Shown piece by piece: positions 52,814-60,275 of a stretch of DNA of 64,000 nt. The stretch comes from Mycobacterium sp. ITM-2016-00317 (GTDB lineage: Bacteria > Actinomycetota > Actinomycetes > Mycobacteriales > Mycobacteriaceae). Position numbers and translations under genes: made by a program. The stretch covers positions 2,480,001 through 2,544,000 of the forward strand of contig NZ_CP134399.1 of the NCBI RefSeq assembly GCF_002968295.1, given 5' to 3'. Position 1 is the first letter of the stretch, and each line of letters opens with the position of its first letter. The notes under the pieces were generated by a model that was given only the letters and a program-made list of their open reading frames with translations, did no database searches and was not told the origin of the DNA.

Positions 52814-53702
52814 GGTTGTTCGTCGCGAAGGTGTCGCACTTGGCCGGGTCGCCGGTCTGGTACCCGGTGGTGAACCACTTCTGGCGTTGCGCCGAGGAGC
52901 CGTGGGTCCACGACTCCGGGCTGACGCGGCCGGTGGCCGCCTCTTGGATACGGTCGTCGCCGACGGCCGAGGCCGCGGACAACGCGTCGGCGATGTCCCT
53001 GTCGGTCAACGCTTCCAGGAATGGCACGTCGGTTCCTTCCTGCTTGGTGATTGCGGCGTAGTGCGCCCACACCCCGGCGTAGCAGTCGGCCTGCAGTTCG
53101 GTGCGCACGCCTCCGCCGGTGGGTCCGGTCGGATCCTGCTGGGCGCGGCCGAGCACGCCCTGCAGGTTCTGCACGTGGTGGCCGAACTCGTGGGCGACGA
53201 CGTACTCCTGCGCGAACGGGCCGCCGCTGGAACCGAACTGGGTCGTGAGCACGTCGAAGAACCCGGTGTCGAAGTAGGCGGTCTGGTCTCCCGGGCAGTA
53301 GAACGGGCCGACCTCGCTGCTGGCGAAGCCGCAGCCGCCGGTATTCACACCGCCGGTGAAGATCTCGACGTTCGGCCGCCGGTAGCCGGGCATCAGCTGC
53401 GCCCACACGCCGTCGAGGGAGTTCCCGGTCGCCACGACCCGGCACTGCACGATCTCGTTGGCGTCCTTCCCGGTCCGGCACTGGCTGAGGTCGAACCCGG
53501 GCGCCTCGACGCCCTGGGTGTCCATCGGGGCCTGGGCGGGCATCACCGTGCCAGGGTCGACGCCGAGGAACAGCGCCACCACGACGATCAGGAGCCCACC
53601 GAGACCGCCGCCGACCGCGATGCCGCGCCCGGGACCGCGGCCCCCGCCACTGCTGGTCGATGTGGTGCTGGTGTCGATCCGCATGCCCTCGTTGAAGGTC
53701 AT
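52806..53702 (-). CDS. Membrane-anchored neutral zinc metallopeptidase (YpfJ/Rv2575 family)
   Basis: This 298-residue protein has a Ser/Thr/Gly-rich N-terminus, one membrane helix (about residues 28-48) and an extracytoplasmic domain with the zinc motif VVAHEFGHHVQNLQG (His171, His175) and the downstream RTELQADCYAGVWAHYA Glu/Asp block. Cysteine pairs suggest disulfides (FDLSQC, EIVQC, TGGCGF, PFYCPG). ATG 53702 is chosen over the longer frame to 53720. The same gene lies in the equivalent place in M. tuberculosis (Rv2575). It is co-transcribed with the DUF885 gene. Confidence 0.87.
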   Translation of the reverse strand: MTFNEGMRIDTSTTSTSSGGGRGPGRGIAVGGGLGGLLIVVVALFLGVDPGTVMPAQAPMDTQGVEAPGFDLSQCRTGKDANEIVQCRVVATGNSLDGVWAQLMPGYRRPNVEIFTGGVNTGGCGFASSEVGPFYCPGDQTAYFDTGFFDVLTTQFGSSGGPFAQEYVVAHEFGHHVQNLQGVLGRAQQDPTGPTGGGVRTELQADCYAGVWAHYAAITKQEGTDVPFLEALTDRDIADALSAASAVGDDRIQEAATGRVSPESWTHGSSAQRQKWFTTGYQTGDPAKCDTFATNNLG

Positions 53703-53788
53703 GTCGCTACCCCCGTCCACCGCCTGCCCGCTGCGCGGGGCTGCCTGACACCCATGCCGGTCCAGCTTCGCACACTACGATTTGGCGC

Positions 53789-55294
53789 GTGGCTGCCGTC
53801 GCCGGAGAACCAGCTGTGCTGAGCACGCCGTCTGGGGATCTGCGTGGTGAGGTCGAAGGGGGCATCGGGGTCTGGCGTGGGGTGCCGTACGCCGAGCAAC
53901 CGGTCGGACCGCGGCGGTTCCTGGCTCCCGAGCCGCCGGCCCCGTGGTCGGGGGTGCGCGGCGCGCGGGAACACGGGCCGTTGCCGCCGCAGACCAAGTC
54001 TTTCGTCGGGGGTGGTCGCGACGATCCGAAGGTGCGCGACGAGGCGTGCTTGACGCTGACGGTGTGGTCGCCGGACACCACCGCGTCGCTGCCGGTGATG
54101 GTGTGGATCCCCGGTGGCGCGTTCGTCTACGGCGCGGGACAGTTCCAGCTGTACAACGGCGCGCGGCTGGCGGCCAACGGCAACGTGGTCGTCGTCAACG
54201 TCACCTACCGCATCGGTGTGTTCGGCGGGCTGGAGCTCAGCGACCTCGGAGACGGGTTCGACGACAACCTCGCGCTGCGGGACCAGATCGCGGCGCTGCG
54301 CTGGGTGCGCGACAACATCGCCGCGTTCGGCGGGGATCCCGGCCGGGTGACGATTTTCGGCGAGTCCGCGGGCGCGACGTCGGTGCTGGCGTTGATGGCG
54401 GCGCCGGAGGCCGCCGGCTTGTTCGACCGGGCGATCGCGCAGAGCCCGGCGCTGCCGCTGATCGCCGACCGTGAGTTCCGGGCGGCCCATGCGCACGAGT
54501 TCCTGCGCCGGCTCGGTGTCGACGCCGACGAGGTCAAGGCACTGCCGCAGCGTCAACTGCGGCGGGCGGCGGGCATGCTGCAGCTCAAGAGTGCCGCGAC
54601 CACCCCGACGCTGGCCTACGGGCTCACGCACGGCACGGATCTGTTGCCGCGCCATCCAGTCGATGCCGCGCGGGAGGGACTGATGTCACCGGTGCCGTTG
54701 ATCGTGGGGACCAACAGCCATGAGGCGTCGATGTTCGCGTGGACGAAGCCGCCGATGCTGCCGACCACCAAAGCCTCGATCGACGGGTACTTCGAGCGTG
54801 TCGCGCCGCACGCCAAACAGGCGGTGCTGCAGGCATATCCGGCCTATCCGCGGCGCAGCGCGCTGGTGGCCTTGGGTGCGGATGCGATGTTCGGCGGACC
54901 CACCTGGGCTTTCGCGGACGCCTACAGCTCGCATGCGCCGACGCGGATGTACCGCTTCGACCATTTCGGGTTGAGCCTGCGCATGCTGGGTCTGGGCGCG
55001 ACGCACGGCAGCGAGATCGTCCACATCCATCACAGCTACGCGTCGTTCGTCGGGCGCAAGCTGCACCCGTTGGGACGGCGGATCCAGCCCGGTGTCGGGC
55101 GCCGGATGCAGCGGGCCTGGCTGGATTTCGCCCTGGGTGGGGCCGGCGTTGAACAGTGGCCTTTGTACGAGGCAGGGGAGCGTCTGACGCGGTTGATCGC
55201 GTCCACTCGGGACGTGATGGCGTCTGATCCCGACCGGGACCGCCGGACCGCCTGGGCGGCGGTGTATCAGAACGGTGGCGGGTCGTCTCCGTAG
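53789..55294 (+). CDS. Type-B carboxylesterase family protein
   Basis: This 501-residue alpha/beta hydrolase has the carboxylesterase B N-terminal block VWRGVPYAEQPVGPRRF, CLTLTVWSPDT, the oxyanion motif WIPGGAFVYG, NLALRDQIAALRWVRDNIAA, the nucleophile GESAG with Ser193, and a C-terminal ATHGSEIVHI that supplies the catalytic His region. It should hydrolyse esters of small to medium acids; no signal peptide is seen. GTG 53789 is the start. It is divergent from the zinc metallopeptidase, and its 3' end overlaps the DUF222/HNH gene by 28 bases on the opposite strand. Confidence 0.87.
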   Translation: MAAVAGEPAVLSTPSGDLRGEVEGGIGVWRGVPYAEQPVGPRRFLAPEPPAPWSGVRGAREHGPLPPQTKSFVGGGRDDPKVRDEACLTLTVWSPDTTASLPVMVWIPGGAFVYGAGQFQLYNGARLAANGNVVVVNVTYRIGVFGGLELSDLGDGFDDNLALRDQIAALRWVRDNIAAFGGDPGRVTIFGESAGATSVLALMAAPEAAGLFDRAIAQSPALPLIADREFRAAHAHEFLRRLGVDADEVKALPQRQLRRAAGMLQLKSAATTPTLAYGLTHGTDLLPRHPVDAAREGLMSPVPLIVGTNSHEASMFAWTKPPMLPTTKASIDGYFERVAPHAKQAVLQAYPAYPRRSALVALGADAMFGGPTWAFADAYSSHAPTRMYRFDHFGLSLRMLGLGATHGSEIVHIHHSYASFVGRKLHPLGRRIQPGVGRRMQRAWLDFALGGAGVEQWPLYEAGERLTRLIASTRDVMASDPDRDRRTAWAAVYQNGGGSSP

Positions 55295-56890
55295 TCGGGT
55301 TCGCGCCATCCGGTGGTTGATTCCCACGGGGTGTGACTGCGTGGTTCGGGGTGTGCTCGGGTGTTCTGGTTGTCTGGTGCGCGTTGTTTGCGGTTGCGTC
55401 GGCGTTCGGCTTCGATGGATCGGGCTCGGTTGTGGGCGCGGGTGTTTCGGCGTTTGGGCATCTTTGTGCCGCGGTGGGGGCTGATGACCGGCTCGGGTGG
55501 GTCGCCGGTCCAGAGGGTGGCGGTGGGCTTACATAGTGCGGGGAAGAGTAGTCGGCTGCCGGGGTGGGTGGTGTAGGTGTGGCCGGTGGGTGCGGTCCAG
55601 ACGACGGTGCCGTCGGGGTATTGGCGGTCGCGCCATCCGGTGGCGCCGGTCCAGAACGTTTTCAGTAAGTGGTGAAAACGGCACAGGGCTTTGAGGTTTG
55701 AGGCGTGGGTGGGTCCCAGCGGGTAGGGCACGGTGTGGTCGATGTCGGCCAGGGTGGCCGGGGCGTCGCAGCCGGGGAAGCGGCACGTCAGGTCTCGGCA
55801 GCGGATGAACTCGGCCAGCGCCCGCGACGGGGTGTAGCGCGGTTCGGGTCCGGACATGCCGGGGTGGATGAGGGGGCGGATTCTGGCGCCTTCGCACATC
55901 TGGGCCAGTAGCCGGGTCGGGGTGAGCCCGGCCCCGAAGATATAGGCCGGCCTGGTCCGCGGCGCGGGCGCCGCCTCGGGTCTCTTCGACGTCAGTCTCT
56001 TCCGCGCCGCTGGCCTCTTCGCCGCCAGCGGTGTCCTCGTCGGTGCCGCTGGTGTCGGGGGTGGGGTCGGTGAGGATGTAGAGGGTGGTGTCGCGGACCG
56101 GTCGGGGGTGGTCGGTGCCTGCGCAGGTGGTGTTGCCGCAGCCGCAGGCCAGGGTGGCGGGCGTGGTGTTGCCGGTCAGGCGGGCGGTGATGGCCGCGGC
56201 GCGGCGGTGGTCGAGGCTGCGGGGGTCGTCTTCGCACACGCTGAAGGCCATCTGGTCCATCAGTTGTTCGGCGATGGCGGCGTCCCCGGCGAACAGCCGC
56301 GCCCAGATCGTGGTGAATCCGGGCGGATCGGTGGGGCTGCCGAACTGGACTGCGGGTTCGATCACGGTTTCTTTTTTGGTGCGTACGGCGTCGCGGTCGT
56401 GGCGGGCCACCAGCGCGTCGATCTCGATCTCGGTCTTGGCCACCGACTTCGCGCCCCAGCCGCTGATCTCGGCGGCCAGCTCAGCATCCACGGCAGCCAT
56501 CACCGCCGGGTCGGTGATCAGGTAGGTGCGCCAGACGATGGCCCGGACCAGCATCTCGCTGATCTGGCCGGCCAGAAACAGCGCGAACACCTTCGGCAGC
56601 CGGTCCCGTAATGCCACGCCGCGGTGGGCTTGAGCGGAAGCCAGGCCGGCGGTGATGTGTTGGGCGGCGCCCAGTTCGGCGGTGACCGCGGCGTCGGGGT
56701 CGATCCACCACAGTTCGCGGTCTCCGGCGGGCAGGTCGGTGCGGCGGATGAACAGCTCGGCCATCACCGCCAACTTCCGGGCGCATGCGGCGTTCTCGAC
56801 GCGGGCGCTGGCGCGGGCGGCATCGACCAACTCCGCCGCCGACAACCCGGCCAGCTGCTCCGGCTCCGGGACCCCCGACGTGTCGAACAT
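55267..56890 (-). pseudogene. DUF222/13E12-repeat HNH endonuclease gene, frameshifted in its linker
   Basis: The first part from ATG 56890 encodes a DUF222 domain (VPEPEQLAGLSAAELVDAAR, LITDPAVMAAVDAELAAEIS) and an acidic linker. The second part, in another frame, encodes RPAYIFGAGLTPTRLLAQM and the HNH domain (CRFPGCDAPATLADIDHTVP, then NLKALCRFHH). The shift lies somewhere in 55935-56000. DUF222-HNH genes (13E12 repeats) are a multicopy mycobacterial family, several of which are LexA-controlled in M. tuberculosis. The start codon ATG lies inside a perfect SOS box. The nuclease's role is unknown. An insertion sequence begins 31 bases upstream of the start. Confidence 0.8.
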
Positions 56891-56898
56891 GTGTTCGA
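56883..56898. promoter_or_regulatory. Perfect SOS box overlapping the DUF222/HNH start codon
   Basis: TCGAACATGTGTTCGA is an exact match to TCGAAC-N4-GTTCGA and a near-perfect dyad. The gene's ATG (complement of 56888-56890) lies inside it, so LexA would cover the start codon and any leaderless transcription start. Confidence 0.9.
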
Positions 56899-56921
56899 GT
56901 ATATCGGGGTGCGCTGACCGC

Positions 56922-56965
56922 GTTGACTCATCAAAAATGCGCGCGAAAGGGTGATTCGTTGCCTC
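56922..56965 (+). repeat. Left terminal inverted repeat of the insertion sequence
   Basis: It matches the right end (58194-58237) in inverted orientation with a few mismatches and small gaps. The core AAAATGCGCGCG is repeated once more just inside, at about 56970-56981, which may be an additional transposase-binding site. Confidence 0.72.
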
Positions 56966-56993
56966 GCTGAAAATGCGCGCGTAGGCCAAGTGG

Positions 56994-58226
56994 ATGGGGT
57001 TGACATTGGCTCAGCGCAGAGCAATCACCGAGACCACCGCGACTCGCTACCAGGGGGCGAGTAAGCGCGATAAGGGTCTGATCCTCGATGAGTTGTGTGC
57101 CAACACCGGCTGGCATCGCAGCCATGCCCGTAAGGCCCTCAAAGCCGCACTGGCGCCCACCGTCATTACCCTGCGCGGTCCTCGACCGGTGCACTACGGA
57201 ACCGAGGTCATCGCTGCGCTGACGGTCTGCTGGACGGTGTTGGGCATGCCCGCCGGCAAACGGCTGGCACCGATGCTCGCCGAGTTGGTGGCCGTCCTGC
57301 GTCACTTCCGGGAGCTGGTCATCAGCGACGAGACCGCGGCACTGCTGGTGTCGATGTCGGCAGCCACCATCGATCGCCGCCTGGCCGATGAGCGGGCCAG
57401 ATGCAAGATCAGGGGGCGCGTGGGCACCAAGCCGGGGTCACTGCTCAAAAGCCAGATCGCCGTGCGTACCTGGGCCCAATGGGATGACGTGGTGCCCGGC
57501 TTCGTCGAGATCGATACGGTATTCCACGACGGCGGCCTCCGCGGTGGGGGTCATGCCTTCACGCTGACGGTCACCGACATCGCCACCGGCTGGACCGAGA
57601 GCCGTTCAATGCCCGACAGGATGGCCAAACACATACTGGCTGCACTCAATCACGTCGCCGCGGCGATGCCGTTCCCCATTCTCGGCGTGGACTCCGACAA
57701 CGGATCAGAGTTCATCAACGACGACCTGCTGGCATGGTGCCAAGACCGCCGCATCACGTTCACCCGGTCACGGCCGGGCAACAAGAACGACGGCTGTCAC
57801 GTCGAGCAGAAGAACTGGGCGGTGGTCCGCACGGTGGTGGGCTACTACCGCTATGACACCGCGTCAGAGCTGTTGCTACTCAACGAGATCTGGCAGCTGC
57901 AGTCGAAGCTAACCAACTACTTCCACCCCCAACAAAAATTGATCTCCAAAGTCCGCACAGGCGCCAAAGTGTCCAGGAAACACGACAAGGCCACCACCCC
58001 GTTTCACCGTGCGATCAACCACCCGAGCATGACCGTGGACCGCATCGTGGCACTCAAACGGACCTACTCGCTAATCAATCCGGCCGCTACCCGACGCCAG
58101 ATCCAGGCGTTGACCACCCAGCTCTTTACTCTGGCCACCAGCAAAGCCCCAGGCAACGCACCCGCTCCAGTCACCAAGCGCGCACGCTCACGTGAGGCAA
58201 CGAAGCACCCTTCGCGCGCATCTTGA
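56994..58226 (+). CDS. Transposase with integrase-type DDE catalytic core
   Basis: This 410-residue transposase has an N-terminal helix-turn-helix region (RYQGASKRDKGLILDELCAN, TGWHRSHARKALKA) and an rve-like catalytic domain. The likely DDE triad is Asp174 (VEIDTVFHD), Asp235 (DSDNGSEFIND) and Glu271 (GCHVEQKNW); the D-x35-E spacing is normal. The C-terminal part is basic. No frameshift or stop is seen, so the element may be active. The ATG at 56994 is close to the left repeat, and the stop at 58224-58226 lies inside the right repeat. Confidence 0.88.
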   Translation: MGLTLAQRRAITETTATRYQGASKRDKGLILDELCANTGWHRSHARKALKAALAPTVITLRGPRPVHYGTEVIAALTVCWTVLGMPAGKRLAPMLAELVAVLRHFRELVISDETAALLVSMSAATIDRRLADERARCKIRGRVGTKPGSLLKSQIAVRTWAQWDDVVPGFVEIDTVFHDGGLRGGGHAFTLTVTDIATGWTESRSMPDRMAKHILAALNHVAAAMPFPILGVDSDNGSEFINDDLLAWCQDRRITFTRSRPGNKNDGCHVEQKNWAVVRTVVGYYRYDTASELLLLNEIWQLQSKLTNYFHPQQKLISKVRTGAKVSRKHDKATTPFHRAINHPSMTVDRIVALKRTYSLINPAATRRQIQALTTQLFTLATSKAPGNAPAPVTKRARSREATKHPSRAS

Positions 58227-58237
58227 CATGAGGCAAC
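58194..58237 (-). repeat. Right terminal inverted repeat of the insertion sequence
   Basis: It begins GAGGCAACGAAGCACCCTTC and mirrors the left end. It includes the last codons and stop of the transposase gene. The outer end reads CATGAGGCAAC. Confidence 0.72.
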
Positions 58238-58368
58238 TGGTGACAGCAGCGGCGGGTTTCTGCCACCGGTGCGGCTAATTTCTGCCAGCTGAAATTATTG
58301 CGCTGACCTGCCGGTTCTAGCCATCAGAAGCACAGAGCAATACACCGCCAGGGAAGAAGTTGAGATCA

Positions 58369-58671
58369 ATGAAGAACCTCACCATCGCCACCGCGTTCGC
58401 CGCCGGCCTGGGTGCTGCAGTCCTGGGACTGGCTGCACCGGCTGCTGCCGCACCGTCGGGCTCCAACGCCGATGCCACCATCAGCCAGCTCGAAGCCCAG
58501 GGCCACCGCGTGGTGGTCAACCGGCTCTCGAACGCTCCGCTGAGCGAAGCCAGTGTCGTGGGCATCAACAAGGGCGGTGACATCCGCTCGACCACCCGCG
58601 ACTACTTCAACGACCGCACCTACCAGAACACCAAGACCGGCAACAGCATCTACTACGTCGACGTCAAGTAA
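58369..58671 (+). CDS. Small secreted mycobacterial protein
   Basis: This 100-residue protein has a Sec signal peptide (MKNLTIATAFAAGLGAAVLG, with an Ala-rich cleavage region ending AAAA before PSGS). The mature part of about 70 residues begins NADATISQLEAQGHRVVVNR. That text recalls a family of short mycobacterial exported proteins with an ISxLxAQGxxVxxN opening; here no Cys is present. Function is unknown. ATG 58369 is preferred over TTG 58360. A very strong hairpin follows 21 bases after the stop, so it is probably a well-expressed single-gene transcript. The 131-base gap upstream holds a repeated TTTCTGCCA but no gene. Confidence 0.75.
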   Translation: MKNLTIATAFAAGLGAAVLGLAAPAAAAPSGSNADATISQLEAQGHRVVVNRLSNAPLSEASVVGINKGGDIRSTTRDYFNDRTYQNTKTGNSIYYVDVK

Positions 58672-58692
58672 CCCGACAGAGCTTCCCGGGTG

Positions 58693-58727
58693 ACAGGGCC
58701 ACCTCCGTAAAAAGGGGGTGGCCCTGT
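58693..58727. terminator. Strong stem-loop terminator after the secreted protein gene
   Basis: ACAGGGCCACCTCC and GGGGGTGGCCCTGT form a 14-bp stem with a single G-U pair and a 7-base loop (GTAAAAA). It lies between convergent genes and can serve both strands. No long U-run follows, which is usual in mycobacteria. Confidence 0.88.
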
Positions 58728-58757
58728 TGCATGCCGAGCGGGGCGCGCGAGGGACGG

Positions 58758-59261
58758 TCAGCGGGTCGCGAACCGGCGGTCGGTATAGCCGCGCAGGTTG
58801 TGCAGGAAGCGCTGAAACATCCAGCCCATCACGGGTTTTCCGGCGGCCAGGCCAATGCGTCCCGCCAGGCCGTTGGGCTTGAGCGCCATGATCCAGGTGA
58901 GGTGGCAGCCTTCGGCGGTGGGCACCACGCGGTAGTCCTCGGCGAAGGCCGAGATACTCGACGTGCTGGCCTCGTTGAACCGGAAAGCCATGCGGGTAAA
59001 CGGTTCCCACGCGAGGAACTCTTCGGCGCCGGTGATCCCGCCGCGCATGTCCACGGTCCGGGTGGTCCCGACTCCGCGCGGCTCGGGGCTGGTCCACGTC
59101 ACCTTGGTGATGACGCTGGCCCAGTGCGGCCAGGAGGTCTCGTCGGCAAGGACCTCGAACAGCTGCTCCGGCGTGATGGCCAGGTCGACGGTGCTGACGA
59201 AGCGGTATGGGGCGGTGTCGACGAAGTCCAGGCCCACGCGCTCGCAAGGATGCATGACCAT
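58758..59261 (-). CDS. SRPBCC-family protein (Rv2574-like)
   Basis: This 167-residue protein has the START/polyketide-cyclase-like SRPBCC pattern: FVSTVDLAITPEQLFEVLAD, ETSWPHWASVITKVTW, and a C-terminal long helix around MGWMFQRFLHNLRGYTDRRF. Such folds bind hydrophobic ligands; no catalytic residues can be assigned. ATG 59261 gives MVMHPC, with ATG 59255 as alternative. The homologue in M. tuberculosis (Rv2574) has the same length and neighbours, from memory. It converges on the secreted protein gene. Confidence 0.78.
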   Translation of the reverse strand: MVMHPCERVGLDFVDTAPYRFVSTVDLAITPEQLFEVLADETSWPHWASVITKVTWTSPEPRGVGTTRTVDMRGGITGAEEFLAWEPFTRMAFRFNEASTSSISAFAEDYRVVPTAEGCHLTWIMALKPNGLAGRIGLAAGKPVMGWMFQRFLHNLRGYTDRRFATR

Positions 59262-59305
59262 ACACAGTAGGCCACCATGATTGGTCTGCGCGCCGGCCCG
59301 GACCG

Positions 59306-60199
59306 TCAGCCCGGTCCGTCGCTCGCGGCCGCCAGCAACGGCACCAGCACCTCGCTCATCGGCGCGGGCAGACCGTGGGCACGCGCCTTGCGCAGGATCA
59401 CCCCGTTGCGGATGTCCCATTCCAGCGGCACCCGTGCCTCCCGGTCGGTCAGCATCGACGTCGTCAGGTCTTCGGGCACCGACGCGAACAACCTGCCCAG
59501 CTGCTCGGGCACGTCGTCGCCGAGCGACGCACCCTCGGCCCGCGCGACGGCCAGGCACTCGGCGCCGTAGCGGCGCGTCAGCTCGGCGATGTCGTCGCGC
59601 CGGTACATCCCCGACCGCCGCCCCGTCAGCACCATCAGCCCGGCCACCGCGTTGGTCAGCAGCTTGTGCCAGGCCGCGCTGACGTAGTCGGGGTCGTTCT
59701 CGACGGTCAGCCCGGGCACCCGCAACAGGCCGGCCAGGCGGCGGCCCGCGTCGTCGTCGGGCAGGACCAGCCGCGCCGCGGTACGCAGCCGCACCCAGCC
59801 CTCGGCCTGGCGTTCGGCGGAGATCCACACCACCGACGGCACCACGGTCGTGCCGGGGCGGTAGCGGCCCACCCGCTCGACCTGTTCGACCCCGTTCTGC
59901 AGCGCGCACACGATGGTGTCGTCGCCGCACAGACGGTCCAGCCACACCGAGGCGCCCGCGTTCTGCGTGTCCTTGACCCCCCACAGCACGACGTCGACCG
60001 GGTCGGTGACGGACACGGGATCGGTCACCACCGGGCCCGGCGCCACCAGAGGGCCGCTGACCCCGCTCTCGGGATCCGGGCGCACCTCGATCGACTCCCG
60101 GGCGCTGCGGCCGCACACGATCACCTGGTGACCCGCGGCGTGCAGCAGCGCCGCAACGGTGGCTCCGATGGCTCCCGGACCCACCAGCGCGATGCGCAT
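59306..60199 (-). CDS. Ketopantoate reductase-family protein (PanE/ApbA-like, Rv2573 type)
   Basis: This 297-residue NADP-binding protein begins MRIALVGPGAIGATVAALLH (Rossmann GxGxxG) and has the PanE C-terminal helices with AAWHKLLTNAVAGLMVLTGR; the Lys in WHKLL matches the catalytic Lys of ketopantoate reductase. The reaction would be reduction of 2-dehydropantoate to pantoate, though related proteins act on other 2-keto acids, so the pathway is not certain. ATG 60199 has GGCGAG at a suitable distance and is preferred over 60205. It is divergent from aspS. Confidence 0.82.
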   Translation of the reverse strand: MRIALVGPGAIGATVAALLHAAGHQVIVCGRSARESIEVRPDPESGVSGPLVAPGPVVTDPVSVTDPVDVVLWGVKDTQNAGASVWLDRLCGDDTIVCALQNGVEQVERVGRYRPGTTVVPSVVWISAERQAEGWVRLRTAARLVLPDDDAGRRLAGLLRVPGLTVENDPDYVSAAWHKLLTNAVAGLMVLTGRRSGMYRRDDIAELTRRYGAECLAVARAEGASLGDDVPEQLGRLFASVPEDLTTSMLTDREARVPLEWDIRNGVILRKARAHGLPAPMSEVLVPLLAAASDGPG

Positions 60200-60233
60200 A
60201 ACCATGCTCGCCAAACTACCCAGCGCAGGCCAC

Positions 60234-60239
60234 TAGACT
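60234..60239 (+). promoter_or_regulatory. Probable -10 element of aspS
   Basis: TAGACT fits the mycobacterial TANNNT -10 and lies 36 bases before the preferred aspS start, in the short gap between divergent genes. It gives a short leader that includes the AGGAG site at 60265-60269. Confidence 0.4.
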
Positions 60240-60275
60240 GACCCGTTGACTATCCCCCGCGAACAGGAGTACTTC

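Larger units (their letters stand above)
56922..58237 (+). mobile_element. Insertion sequence with DDE/integrase-type transposase and 44-bp imperfect inverted repeats
   Basis: The element of about 1.3 kb carries one transposase gene. The left end, starting GTTGACTCATCAAAAATGCG, pairs with the right end read in reverse, starting GTTGCCTCATGTCAAGATGC; the inner halves share GCGCGAA, then GGGTG and TTCGTTGCCTC. The right repeat contains the transposase stop codon. I found no clear target-site duplication. The family is uncertain; a rve-type DDE with D-x35-E and long terminal repeats suggests an ISNCY/IS1202-like group. Confidence 0.75.

Noticed and set aside
56910..58250. Target-site duplication flanking the insertion sequence
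   Set aside because: Only a TGAC tetranucleotide is shared near both flanks, at unequal distances from the repeats; this is not above chance.
58260..58320. Short hairpin and repeated TTTCTGCCA after the insertion sequence
   Set aside because: The AATTTC/GAAATT stem is only six bases and the direct repeat nine bases; neither matches the element ends, so no function or second element can be supported.
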